Assembly: GCF_024171695.1 (NCBI RefSeq)
Contig: NZ_JAMTCF010000001.1
Coordinates: 785,080-849,079, forward strand
Source: Actinosynnema pretiosum
GTDB lineage: Bacteria; Actinomycetota; Actinomycetes; Mycobacteriales; Pseudonocardiaceae
Reading direction: 5' to 3'
Length of the DNA stretch: 64,000 nt
This document shows positions 24,937 to 33,052 of this stretch, piece after piece (position 1 is the first letter of the stretch; every line of letters begins with the position of its first letter). Below the pieces are notes generated by a model that was not told where the DNA came from, ran no database searches, and saw only the letters and a program-made list of their open reading frames with translations. Both the position numbers and the translations under genes were made by a program.

Positions 24937-25716
24937 ATGGACGCGGTCAGTTTGCTCGTCGGCGGAGTGGTTGGATTCGTAGTATCATTGCTTTTGGGCA
25001 TTCTTTTTCGCGCATGGCAATCCGTGGGTGAACGTTGGGCTCGAAAGGAATTCAAAACCGAACGCTTGATTATTCATGTCGAAGACGACCCGAAAATAAT
25101 CTGGTCAGGGGCTCCCGATTGGATTGGCGATGCTGTTTACATCGACGATCCAACTCGGATACGTGGAGAAATTCCTGACGACCGAGGCGGTTGGGCGCAG
25201 TGGGTGCGCTCGCAAGGTGCGGTCGACGCCAGAAGGACCACCTTGAGGGTCACTCTGCAAGCCAGGACCGAGGCTGCGGTAGTGATCGAGAGCATGGAAG
25301 TGAAACTGCACAGGGCAGTACCAGTCAAGCGCGGAGTCGTTCTTGCTCGTGCCACAGGAGGAGCATCCGTAGAGCCTAGGAGGTTCAGGGTCGATCTCGA
25401 TTGGGGAAATCCACCGCTAGTTACCACCGCAGGAAGAGATGCCGATAACGCTCCCTGGGGAATCAAGATCGCTGCTGGTGACGCGGAGTTTTTTCATATC
25501 TGGGCCGAAGCGACAGAGGCGGTCAGATACGAGTGGACCTTCGAGTTGAACCTCCTGGTCGAAGGGCAGCGTGTCGTGGAGTCGATAAGCAGGAAAGGTG
25601 GATCTCCATTTGTGACAGTAGGAGTCGGACAACTCCCCATGCGGATCAACTACTCCGGGACTAATAAATGGGATTTCCCTCTTGATGTTCCCGAGAACGA
25701 AAAAGCGAAAGATTAA
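24937..25716 (+). CDS. Moron: membrane-anchored protein on the opposite strand (259 aa)
   Basis: Start ATG 24937. Residues 1-28 are a strong hydrophobic helix (VSLLVGGVVGFVVSLLLGIL), then a basic segment and a beta-rich soluble domain of about 220 residues (TTLRVTLQARTEAAVVIESM, FHIWAEATEAVRYEWTFEL). Base composition is much lower in GC than the capsid genes around it, a sign of recent transfer. It is inserted between the scaffold and MuF-like genes, and its stop overlaps the convergent stop in TTAA. Same architecture as the gene at 22,317. Function unknown; superinfection exclusion or defence is conceivable for lysogen-expressed membrane proteins. Confidence 0.7.
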   Translation: MDAVSLLVGGVVGFVVSLLLGILFRAWQSVGERWARKEFKTERLIIHVEDDPKIIWSGAPDWIGDAVYIDDPTRIRGEIPDDRGGWAQWVRSQGAVDARRTTLRVTLQARTEAAVVIESMEVKLHRAVPVKRGVVLARATGGASVEPRRFRVDLDWGNPPLVTTAGRDADNAPWGIKIAAGDAEFFHIWAEATEAVRYEWTFELNLLVEGQRVVESISRKGGSPFVTVGVGQLPMRINYSGTNKWDFPLDVPENEKAKD

Positions 25717-26699
25717 CGTGTGTAGCCGAAGCGTTTTAGCTGTCGGATCAGCTCCGCCTCGTCTGTACCCAAGGCATTGACGAGCTGGGCAGCGGTCGGC
25801 CGGGAAATCTGAGAGCGGCGGTACCGACCCCCGCCGGACTTGGTCAGCGCGCCGAGCTGGCGGCCGACCCCGCGCGAGGTGATGGCCTCGCGGGTGAACT
25901 CGTGCCCGCCCGCCACGAACACCTGACCTGAGCGGCGGGAGTTGACCACGCGGCCGAGGTCGGCCCCGGCCCGGATCGCGGCGGCCCCGCCCTTGCCGAA
26001 CGCCTTGTCCTGCTGGGCAGGGGTCATGCCGCCGAACAGCGCGTTCGGGGAGTGACTGGTGCCGCCCTCGCGCCACTGCTCGGCGGTGACCGGGCGCATC
26101 GTGCAGTCGCAGCGCGGGTGCCGCAGGAACCCGGTCGTGTGCCGGTAGAGCCGCCCGGACAGCAGCACGCACCGCCCGCACGCGGGCAACACCACCACCC
26201 GCTCGTACCCGGCCACCTCCGGCTCGACCACCGAGGCGACGTGCAACGCGAGACGTCCGGCGTCGGCGGTCTCGGTGGCCACCTGGGTCAGCAGCCGGGC
26301 CAGGCCGATGCCGGAGGCGTCGGTGTGCGGCAGGTCGGCTGCGCGGGCGCGCCGGTAGTAGCCGAACGCGAAGTCCAGCAGCGCCTCCAGCAGCAGGCCG
26401 TTCGCAGCCAGTCCGGCGAACGCGGCGGACACGAGCTGCGCCAGCGGCGCGGACACCGCCCGCGCGGCGGCCAGCGTGCCCGCGACGTAGAGCGGCGCCA
26501 GCGCGGCGGCCTCATGCTGGGCCTGCCGCACCGCATCCACCACCTGGGGGCGGACCTGCTCCACCCAGGAGGCGGATGCCGCGCGCGGGTCGAGTTGCCG
26601 CCACGCGGCCTGGGCCTGGTCGACGGCCGCACGCACGATGCGCTGCTGCGCCCGGTGGTGGCGAACCTCTTCGGTGGTGGCGTCGGTCGGGGCGCTCAT
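25713..26699 (-). CDS. MuF-like minor capsid protein (VG15 type)
   Basis: 328 residues from ATG 26699 behind GGGAGG (a GTG at 26708 is too close to that site). The helical N-terminal two thirds are followed by a cysteine motif (LPACGRCVLLSGRLYRHT, then RHPRCDCTMRPV) that marks phage head-morphogenesis proteins encoded next to the portal. The C terminus contains a SRRSGQVFV segment. Usually a minor capsid protein injected with DNA. Confidence 0.75.
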   Translation of the reverse strand: MSAPTDATTEEVRHHRAQQRIVRAAVDQAQAAWRQLDPRAASASWVEQVRPQVVDAVRQAQHEAAALAPLYVAGTLAAARAVSAPLAQLVSAAFAGLAANGLLLEALLDFAFGYYRRARAADLPHTDASGIGLARLLTQVATETADAGRLALHVASVVEPEVAGYERVVVLPACGRCVLLSGRLYRHTTGFLRHPRCDCTMRPVTAEQWREGGTSHSPNALFGGMTPAQQDKAFGKGGAAAIRAGADLGRVVNSRRSGQVFVAGGHEFTREAITSRGVGRQLGALTKSGGGRYRRSQISRPTAAQLVNALGTDEAELIRQLKRFGYTR

Positions 26700-26704
26700 G
26701 GCGC

Positions 26705-28264
26705 TCACCTCCCGGCGGGCGCGGGCTCGCGGAACCGGACCGCCAGGGACGGCACGGCCACCGCCGGGTCGAGTCGCGCCGACCCGCGACGAGGTGCAGG
26801 CACCTGCACGGGCTCAGGCTCGAACATCTCGTGCGCGTCGTCGGCCGGAGCATCGGGGAGCGGGAACGGCTTGGTGCCGAACTCCCCAGTCTGGTCCCCC
26901 ACGGCGCGCGAGTACGCCTCGGCGTCCTCGGCCTCCATCTCCCTGATCTGGGTGTCCGAGTAGCCCAGCGCCCGCCGCGACGCACGACGCGGCAACAGCC
27001 GGTCGGCGGAGAACAGCTTCACGACGCCGTCGGCCTGGGCGGCGAAGGTCGGCGTGGCGGCATCGGTCCACCGGGCCTCCATGCGCAACGCCTCCTCGGG
27101 CACCCGCCCGTCACGCACCCGCAGCACGGTGCGCATGACCTCCTCCCAGCCGTCGCCGAAGCTGCGCTGCCTGCGTTCGGCGCGCTTGATGTGCCGGGAC
27201 TCGGAACTGAGGATGCCCTCCGCGCTGGCCGGGTTCTCCGTGGCGTAGCCCAGGAAATGAGGCGGCAGCCCGGTCAGCGAGGCGACCAGCCGCGCCAAGG
27301 CGTTGAGGGTGTTGTGGAAATTCGACAGGTCGGCCTCGGGGAACTGCCCGACCGCCACCCCGTCCTCGCGCGGGCTCTTCGGCGAGGCCCACAGGACCCC
27401 CGCCACCGCCTCCCACGGCGAGAGCGGACGTCCTTGCGCGTCAACGAAATCCTCCTTGTCGAACCCCAACGCCCACCGGCGCGGCATCGCGTGGTACTCG
27501 GCGCTGGTCATCATGTCCGTGGCGATCTTGCAGGCGGCGTCGGACAGCGGCAGCACGGCCGCCAGCTCCGAACGCCCGAGCTGCGGCGGGGCGGTGCGGC
27601 GGCGGCGTGTGCGTGGCCGGTTGACGATCGGCACCACGGGGACGTGGCCCATGCCGTGCTCGTCGCGCTGGTCCTCGGTCCAGGTGCCGCCGCCGTCCTC
27701 GGAGGAGTACCAGACGGTCTCGTTCGGCAGGTACAGCGTCGCCCACGCCTCGGTGGTGCCGTCCTCGGCGTCGTCGGAGAACTGGCGCTTGAGCGCGGCC
27801 CTGACCTTGCGGGTGCGCGGGTCCAGGTCGACGTGGACGTCCAACGGCGATTCGACGGTGACCAGCGGGGTGTCCGGCCTGTCCTCGTCGGTGCCGACGA
27901 TCGCGAACGCCCGCCCCAGCGCCAAGGCGTCGATGTGGGCCTGTTCCGAGGCCAGGTCGAGGCGGTTGGCCTGCCAGATCCGCCACAGCTCAGCGTCGCC
28001 CGCGTGCGCTCCGCCGAGCCGGAACCCCGTCACGTCCAGCCGCTCGTCAAGCGCGTCAACGACGAGCATCGGCCAGTTGATCACCACCTGGCGGACCCGG
28101 CCGTCGAGGCGGCGGACCAGCTCCGGGTGCATGTAGGACAGGGGCTGTTCGCCCTCGTAGTAGGAGTCGAGCAACTCCAGCTCGGGAAGTTGGGCGTTGT
28201 GCAGCCTGGTCAGGCGCGCGATCCACTGGGCGGGGGACAGCGTGAACTTCGTGGTGGGGGCCAG
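26705..28264 (-). CDS. Portal protein
   Basis: About 519 residues, with a helical start (SPAQWIARLTRLHNAQLPEL), YYEGEQPLSYMHPEL and a long alpha/beta body typical of siphophage portals (SPP1 gp6 / actinophage type). The conserved N-terminal helix has no ATG, GTG or TTG before it in frame; CTG 28264 is the only candidate, and TTG 28174 would remove it. Lies between terminase and MuF-like genes as expected. Confidence 0.85.
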   Translation of the reverse strand: MAPTTKFTLSPAQWIARLTRLHNAQLPELELLDSYYEGEQPLSYMHPELVRRLDGRVRQVVINWPMLVVDALDERLDVTGFRLGGAHAGDAELWRIWQANRLDLASEQAHIDALALGRAFAIVGTDEDRPDTPLVTVESPLDVHVDLDPRTRKVRAALKRQFSDDAEDGTTEAWATLYLPNETVWYSSEDGGGTWTEDQRDEHGMGHVPVVPIVNRPRTRRRRTAPPQLGRSELAAVLPLSDAACKIATDMMTSAEYHAMPRRWALGFDKEDFVDAQGRPLSPWEAVAGVLWASPKSPREDGVAVGQFPEADLSNFHNTLNALARLVASLTGLPPHFLGYATENPASAEGILSSESRHIKRAERRQRSFGDGWEEVMRTVLRVRDGRVPEEALRMEARWTDAATPTFAAQADGVVKLFSADRLLPRRASRRALGYSDTQIREMEAEDAEAYSRAVGDQTGEFGTKPFPLPDAPADDAHEMFEPEPVQVPAPRRGSARLDPAVAVPSLAVRFREPAPAGR

Positions 28265-28306
28265 CGGCGACCACCACCAACGACCAGACCCCGGTGGGGT
28301 GGTCTC

Positions 28307-30076
28307 CTAGCCCATGACCACCATGCGGCCGGACTTCTTGGGCTTCGCGCCGCGCAGCTTCCAGCCGCCCACGGCCATCGCGGCGGTGGGCACGGCGTCG
28401 ATCCTCTTGCCGGTCTTGCCGCGCTCGGGCTTGTCGGGGCGGATCAGGTCGGGCTCTCCGGCGGGGTGGCGGACCTCTACCGCGTCGAAGCACCACGCGG
28501 CGACGGGGTTGCCGTGGTGGGACCAGCCCCGCGAGCGCGTCAGGGCCATGACCTCGTTCATCCCCGGCGTCATGCCCCGGTAGGTCTGCGCCACCGGGTG
28601 CATCCGCACGCCGGTCCGCTTCTCCAGCCGTTGGCGGACCGGCTCGCCGGACCACTCGTCGTAGGAGATGTCCGCGACCCGCAGCGATCCGGTGTCGGCG
28701 AGGATGTCGGCCTCCACCCGGTCGTAGTCGATGACCTCGCCCTCGGTGACGGTGATCCACCCGGCCTGAGCCCATCGGGAGACGCGGCCCTCAGTGCGCA
28801 CGTCCAGGAACTCGACCCCGGCCTCGGGCAGCCAGAACCGCCACAGCGCGGACGGGTGGCCGTCGATGCCCTCGGGCACCACCAGGCACCACGCGGTGAG
28901 GTCGAGCTTGGCGGCCAGGTCGAGTCCGCCCCACGCGGGTCGGCCAGCCAGCTCGCGGCGCAACTCCTCGGGGGTCTCGCGCGTGGTGCCGGTGCACGCG
29001 GTGTAGAGGTGCATCGGCATCCACCGGCTCGACTGCGACACCCACTGGTTGAGCCGAAACTGCCTGAAGGTGTTCTCCTTGAGCGGGTCGTTGCGGGCCT
29101 CAAGAGCCTCTTCCCGCAGCGCTGCCAGCGACAGGAAGTCGCCGAGGGCGGGGTTGGCGTGGTACCAGTTCGACTCGTCCCAGGGGTCGGCGTCCTCGGG
29201 GGTGTTGCGCAGGTACGCGAACCGGTGCGGCGCCCGAGCCGGGTCCGCACTGATCTTCACGAACTCGTCGTGCTCGCCCTTGGCGAAGGACGCCGGGTCG
29301 TTGCCCGCCGTGGTGGCCGCGATCAGCAGCGGCTCCAGGCGCGTGCCCATGCCGGTGCGCATCGCGTGCCAAAAATCGCCACTCGGCTGGGTCAGCACCT
29401 CGTCGAAGATCACGCAGCTCGGGTTGGAACCGAGGTTGCCCAGCGCGTCGGAGGGCACCACGACGTAGACCGAGTTCGTCCGCTCGTCCACGATGCGAGC
29501 CGAGTGCTCGATCACCCGCAGCCGCTTGGACAGCACGGGCGAGAGGGCGACCATCCGGGCGGCCACGTTGAACACCAACTTCGCCTGGTCGGTGTCGCGA
29601 GCGCAGCCGTAGACCTCCGCCGACTCCACGCCATCGCCGACCAGCAGGTACAGCGCGACCGCCGCCAGGATCTCGGACTTGCCGTTCTTGCGGGCAAGCT
29701 CGATCCAGGCGATCCGGTAGCGACGGACATAGGTCAGCGCCTCCTCGTCCCACCGGACCTCACCGAACAGCGGCCGGATGATGTCCTCGCGCTGCCAGTC
29801 GGCCAGGACGAACGGCTTGCGGGCCCATCTGTCCTTGGTGTGGACGCAGATCTCTTCGGCGAACGCCTGCGCGTGATCGGCCCTGGGCTGGCACAGGTGC
29901 TCGCCGCGCTTGCGGCAGGTGCGGCCGTCGAAAGTGTGCCCGCACACCGGCAACCGCGCCCCGCTTGGGGGTGTTGTAGTGGGGTTTCGGGGGGTGCCGG
30001 TGCGCGAGCGGGTCTTGGGGGTGGCGCGGGGCTTAGCTGAGGAGGCGGCCCGGCCCGCCCTTGGCGCGGTGGTCAC
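28307..30076 (-). CDS. terL: Terminase large subunit
   Basis: 589 residues from GTG 30076. An N-terminal tail is followed by the ATPase with the adenine-binding region (WQREDIIRPLFGEV), a divergent Walker A (ELARKNGKSEILAAVAL), a Walker B (CVIFDE) and motif III. The nuclease domain has GLDLAAKLDLT and later acidic residues (ISYDEWSGEP). HK97-like TerL. Overlaps terS by 44 bp. Packages phage DNA into the prohead. Confidence 0.93.
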   Translation of the reverse strand: MTTAPRAGRAASSAKPRATPKTRSRTGTPRNPTTTPPSGARLPVCGHTFDGRTCRKRGEHLCQPRADHAQAFAEEICVHTKDRWARKPFVLADWQREDIIRPLFGEVRWDEEALTYVRRYRIAWIELARKNGKSEILAAVALYLLVGDGVESAEVYGCARDTDQAKLVFNVAARMVALSPVLSKRLRVIEHSARIVDERTNSVYVVVPSDALGNLGSNPSCVIFDEVLTQPSGDFWHAMRTGMGTRLEPLLIAATTAGNDPASFAKGEHDEFVKISADPARAPHRFAYLRNTPEDADPWDESNWYHANPALGDFLSLAALREEALEARNDPLKENTFRQFRLNQWVSQSSRWMPMHLYTACTGTTRETPEELRRELAGRPAWGGLDLAAKLDLTAWCLVVPEGIDGHPSALWRFWLPEAGVEFLDVRTEGRVSRWAQAGWITVTEGEVIDYDRVEADILADTGSLRVADISYDEWSGEPVRQRLEKRTGVRMHPVAQTYRGMTPGMNEVMALTRSRGWSHHGNPVAAWCFDAVEVRHPAGEPDLIRPDKPERGKTGKRIDAVPTAAMAVGGWKLRGAKPKKSGRMVVMG

Positions 30077-30494
30077 CGCCCACCTCCACCTTGATGGACT
30101 GGCGGTCGGACGGGGTCAGGCCGAACCTGCTGGCGTAGCTAAGGAACGTGCGTTCGGCCTCGCCCTGGATCTGGATGGCCGGGTTCTTCACCAGCCCACC
30201 GGCCCCCTGCACGAGCAGGTGGGAGGAGTTGATCAGGGTGGTCGCCTGGCGGTAGCGCGACAACGCCTCGCACAGCACGAGGAAGGCGTCGACGTCCCAG
30301 CTCGTCAGCACCCCGCGCTGCTCCAGCCCCGGCGCGAGTCGGGTCCAGATCGCGCGGGCGTCCTCCGATGCCCAGTCCGGACAGGCGATGTCCTGGACCG
30401 GTGGCACCGGCTCGGCGTCGTTGATCCGGTCGGCGCGGTCGCCGTGCAGGATGCGCAGGCCGGTCGGCTTGGCCGCCGGGCCGCGTCTGCCCAT
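30033..30494 (-). CDS. terS: Terminase small subunit (P27 family)
   Basis: 153 residues from ATG 30494 (the GTG at 30512 is also possible). It opens MGRRGPAAKPTGLRILHGDR, the signature of P27-type small terminases, and has CPDWASEDARAIWTRLAPGL and a helical C-terminal half. Recognises the packaging site. Confidence 0.88.
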   Translation of the reverse strand: MGRRGPAAKPTGLRILHGDRADRINDAEPVPPVQDIACPDWASEDARAIWTRLAPGLEQRGVLTSWDVDAFLVLCEALSRYRQATTLINSSHLLVQGAGGLVKNPAIQIQGEAERTFLSYASRFGLTPSDRQSIKVEVGGDHRAKGGPGRLLS

Positions 30495-30573
30495 GTCGAC
30501 CACCACCGGCACCGCCGCGCAGGCGGCTTCTCATCGGGCGCGCGGCGGTCACGCGCCGGGGGCGGTCGAGGAG

Positions 30574-30684
30574 TCAGCGGCGAACCGGGCTGCCGCCGGT
30601 GTTGGACCCGCCGGATGCCTGGCGCGGGCGGCGCTGCACGGTGCGGCGGACACCGGCCAGCGCGCGGGAGAAGGCGTTGCGCAA
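30574..30684 (-). CDS. Possible very small basic protein (36 aa)
   Basis: TTG 30684 preceded by a near-perfect ribosome site (AGGGAGGTGA). The product is very basic with an arginine-rich middle (VRRTVQRRPRQ). The strong site argues for a real gene, the length against it. No family. Confidence 0.4.
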   Translation of the reverse strand: MRNAFSRALAGVRRTVQRRPRQASGGSNTGGSPVRR

Positions 30685-30689
30685 GACGA

Positions 30690-31463
30690 TCACCTCCCTT
30701 CGTCGGTCGTGGTGAGCGGGACGTGCAGCACGGCGGCCAGGTGGTGGCCGTCGACGTACTTGTCGGCGAAGGGCGGCAGGCCGACCGCAGACAGGAACGC
30801 CTCCTTGTGGGCGCGCAGCGGGAAGCACACGGCGAACCAGTGCGGGGAGTCGGTGACCAGGCGGCCGGTGCCGGGCGCGGTGTCGGCGGCCCGGAACGCG
30901 GCGAGCACCGCCTCCAGCTCCATCAGCGAGTCGGCCGCGAGGTCATCGACGTAAGGCAGGCCGTGCAGCGGGTCGGCGGTGCCGATGGCCTGGAGCTGGG
31001 CGAGGACCGCCTCGGCGGACAGGGCGTCCGCCGGGGCGGCCAGCGCTTGGAGCGCGGCGAGGGGGTCGACCTCGGGCGGCGCCGCGTCCTGCCCGTCCTC
31101 GGGAACCTCGTAGGTCACGCCGAGCGCGCGGGCCAACTCGTCCCCGTGCACCCACCGGCCGTCGACGGGGACCACGCCGACCGCGTCGAGGAACGCGGCG
31201 AGGTCGCCCGCGGTGCGGAAGCAGACGGCGGCCCAGTACTCGGAGTCGGTGGCGTTGCGGTAGCGCTCCTCCTCCCGCTTGGCGCGGGCGCGGAACCCCT
31301 CGGCGTTGGCGTCCAACTCCTCGGCGGGCTTGTCGCCCTTGGCCGGGCGTTCGGCGTTGAGGGCGGCCAGCAGGTCCACCGGGTCGGCGGGATGCCGGGG
31401 GCGGCCCATCGCCCGGAGGCGGGAGAGCGGGTCGAACCCGTGGTCAGGCTGCGTGGCGGGCAC
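30690..31463 (-). CDS. Phage protein with internal domain duplication
   Basis: 257 residues from GTG 31463. Two copies of one domain are visible: residues about 73-118 (DSEYWAAVCFRTAGDLAAFL...GDELARALGV) and about 206-252 (DSPHWFAVCFPLRAHKEAFL...GHHLAAVLHV). Each has the order WxAVCF, helix, FLxAVGxPPxxDxxVxGxxLA. A helical linker joins them. It overlaps the PP-loop gene by 20 bp, so the two are translated together and may act together. The function is not known to me. Confidence 0.7.
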   Translation of the reverse strand: MPATQPDHGFDPLSRLRAMGRPRHPADPVDLLAALNAERPAKGDKPAEELDANAEGFRARAKREEERYRNATDSEYWAAVCFRTAGDLAAFLDAVGVVPVDGRWVHGDELARALGVTYEVPEDGQDAAPPEVDPLAALQALAAPADALSAEAVLAQLQAIGTADPLHGLPYVDDLAADSLMELEAVLAAFRAADTAPGTGRLVTDSPHWFAVCFPLRAHKEAFLSAVGLPPFADKYVDGHHLAAVLHVPLTTTDEGR

Positions 31464-32166
31464 GGAACACCTCCAGCGCTGCCATCGGGAACCACTCCAG
31501 GATCAGCGCGTAGTCCTCGGGACGGTGCTCGGCCAGCGGCGCGACGAACCGCAGGTCCAGCCCGTCCCACGAGCGACCGAACCACTCGTAGTCGACGGGC
31601 AGGCGCGCGCCGTGGTGGGCGATGGCCTCCCGCACGTGCCGGACCTTCCAGTCCCAGACGATCGAGAGTTTGCGGGTGGCCTCGCGCTTGGGCCCGTAGG
31701 TGGTCATGGCCATGCGCCGGTTGGGGCTGTCGGAGGCGCGCACCCCGTCGCAGTTCCAGGCGTTCGGCAGGTCGAGGTCCGCCCGGATCATGTCGGCCAT
31801 CTCCTCGTAGGAGGGCTCGGGCAGGTCGACGGCGTCGATCACCGCCAGGCGCTGGGGTGCCTGGAAGGTGAAGGTGTTCAGCCAGCGGAACAGCGCCGGG
31901 TGCGGGTAGCGGTGGATGCGCACGCCGAAGAAGTCCTCGAAGTCGGCCAGCGACTTCTCCACGAACGACATGCCCGGCACGTGGTAGAGGAAGTACGGCA
32001 CCACCTCCACCCCCGCGTCGCGCAGCGACAGCCACGCCGCCAGGGAGTCCTTCCCGCGCGAGAAGCCGAGCAGAACCGGGTTTCCCTCCTCGCGCAGCTC
32101 GGCGAGCAGCTCGGGCGAGGACGGCTGTCCGTCGATCGCCACGAGCCCCTCGGGCCGGTAGGTCAT
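31444..32166 (-). CDS. PP-loop ATPase, phosphoadenosine phosphosulfate reductase-like
   Basis: 240 residues from ATG 32166 with GGAGG upstream. The PP-loop GFSRGKDSLAA is at residues 35-45, followed by VVPYFLYHVPGMSF and a PAPS-reductase fold to about residue 200. The Cys motif of true sulfate-assimilation enzymes is missing, so it is more like the phage and DndC-type adenylating enzymes than CysH. Phages keep such genes next to packaging genes, where DNA modification or anti-restriction has been suggested. The overlapping duplicated-domain gene is its likely partner. Confidence 0.75.
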   Translation of the reverse strand: MTYRPEGLVAIDGQPSSPELLAELREEGNPVLLGFSRGKDSLAAWLSLRDAGVEVVPYFLYHVPGMSFVEKSLADFEDFFGVRIHRYPHPALFRWLNTFTFQAPQRLAVIDAVDLPEPSYEEMADMIRADLDLPNAWNCDGVRASDSPNRRMAMTTYGPKREATRKLSIVWDWKVRHVREAIAHHGARLPVDYEWFGRSWDGLDLRFVAPLAEHRPEDYALILEWFPMAALEVFRARHAA

Positions 32167-32247
32167 GGGCGGGCACCTCCGAAGACGTGATGCGGAACGG
32201 ATCGGTGATGCGGACCGCATCACCGGCACGGGGCGGGCCGGGGTGGG

Positions 32248-32520
32248 TCAGGGCGGGGTGTCGCGGGCGAGCGTGCGGCTGACCGTGGACTGCGCGATCT
32301 GGGCGTGGGCGGCGATCTCGTGCTGTGTCGCGCCCAGCTCGTAGGCTTGGCGCACAAGGGATTCGTGCTCGGCGAGCCAGGAGGCGGCCTGGTCGGCGGC
32401 CAGCTCCAGCCGCTCCAGCACGGCGGCCAGCGCGCGCCCGGTCTCGCTGTCCGGGGGGACCGGTCGGCGGACGTGGGAGCGGCGTTGTCGGAAACCTGAC
32501 CGGCCGGAACCGGGCCTCAA
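32248..32520 (-). CDS. Small helix-turn-helix protein
   Basis: 90 residues from TTG 32520. After a basic, proline-rich N terminus, the C-terminal half has a homeodomain-like HTH (RQAYELGATQHEIAAHAQIA, QSTVSRTLAR). Probably binds DNA; as a small HTH gene next to packaging genes it could help terminase or regulate the late operon. Confidence 0.65.
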   Translation of the reverse strand: MRPGSGRSGFRQRRSHVRRPVPPDSETGRALAAVLERLELAADQAASWLAEHESLVRQAYELGATQHEIAAHAQIAQSTVSRTLARDTPP

Positions 32521-32580
32521 TGGCTTGTGCCCTTCCTGGCGGTTCAGGGGTCACCCCCCTGGGGTCCGCGCGGGCGGGTG

Positions 32581-33006
32581 TCACGGGCTGTTCCAGCCGC
32601 CTCGGGTGCGGCGGTCCCTGGCGGTGATCCGAGCGTGGCACGGCCCGCACAACCCCCGGCCCCGGTCCGGGTGGTCGGGGTCCAGTCCTGCGGTCACCAG
32701 CTCCCGGCGGGTGAGCGGCCAGTGGTCGGCCACGGTGGACCGGGCAGAGCAGCCGGTGCCGGGGTGGTCGGGGCAATCGGTGAGGTCGCAACGGCACACC
32801 CGGTCGGCGGGGCGGGAGAGCACTCCGGGCCGGAACCTGCTGCGGTGTCCGGCGGTGTAGCCGCGCTGCGCGCTGGTGCCGTGGGCACGGCGGGCACGGC
32901 TTCGGCACGGCGGGCACATCCCGGAGCGGGCGGCGGCGATGCCCGGACAGCCGGGGCGGGAACAGGGACGGGGAGCACGGGCGGGCACCGGCACCACCCC
33001 GTGCAC
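32581..33006 (-). CDS. HNH endonuclease
   Basis: 141 residues. Four-cysteine zinc pair set at the N terminus (CSRPGCPG...MCPPC), then the HNH core (ADHWPLTRRELVTAG...NRGLC-type GRGLCGPCHARITARDR). Phage HNH proteins beside terminase assist DNA cutting for packaging. The start GTG 33006 is not strongly supported. Confidence 0.78.
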   Translation of the reverse strand: MHGVVPVPARAPRPCSRPGCPGIAAARSGMCPPCRSRARRAHGTSAQRGYTAGHRSRFRPGVLSRPADRVCRCDLTDCPDHPGTGCSARSTVADHWPLTRRELVTAGLDPDHPDRGRGLCGPCHARITARDRRTRGGWNSP

Positions 33007-33052
33007 GGGACTGCCCCCGGCGGGTGCCGGGGGCAGTCTGGGTCGGGACCGG

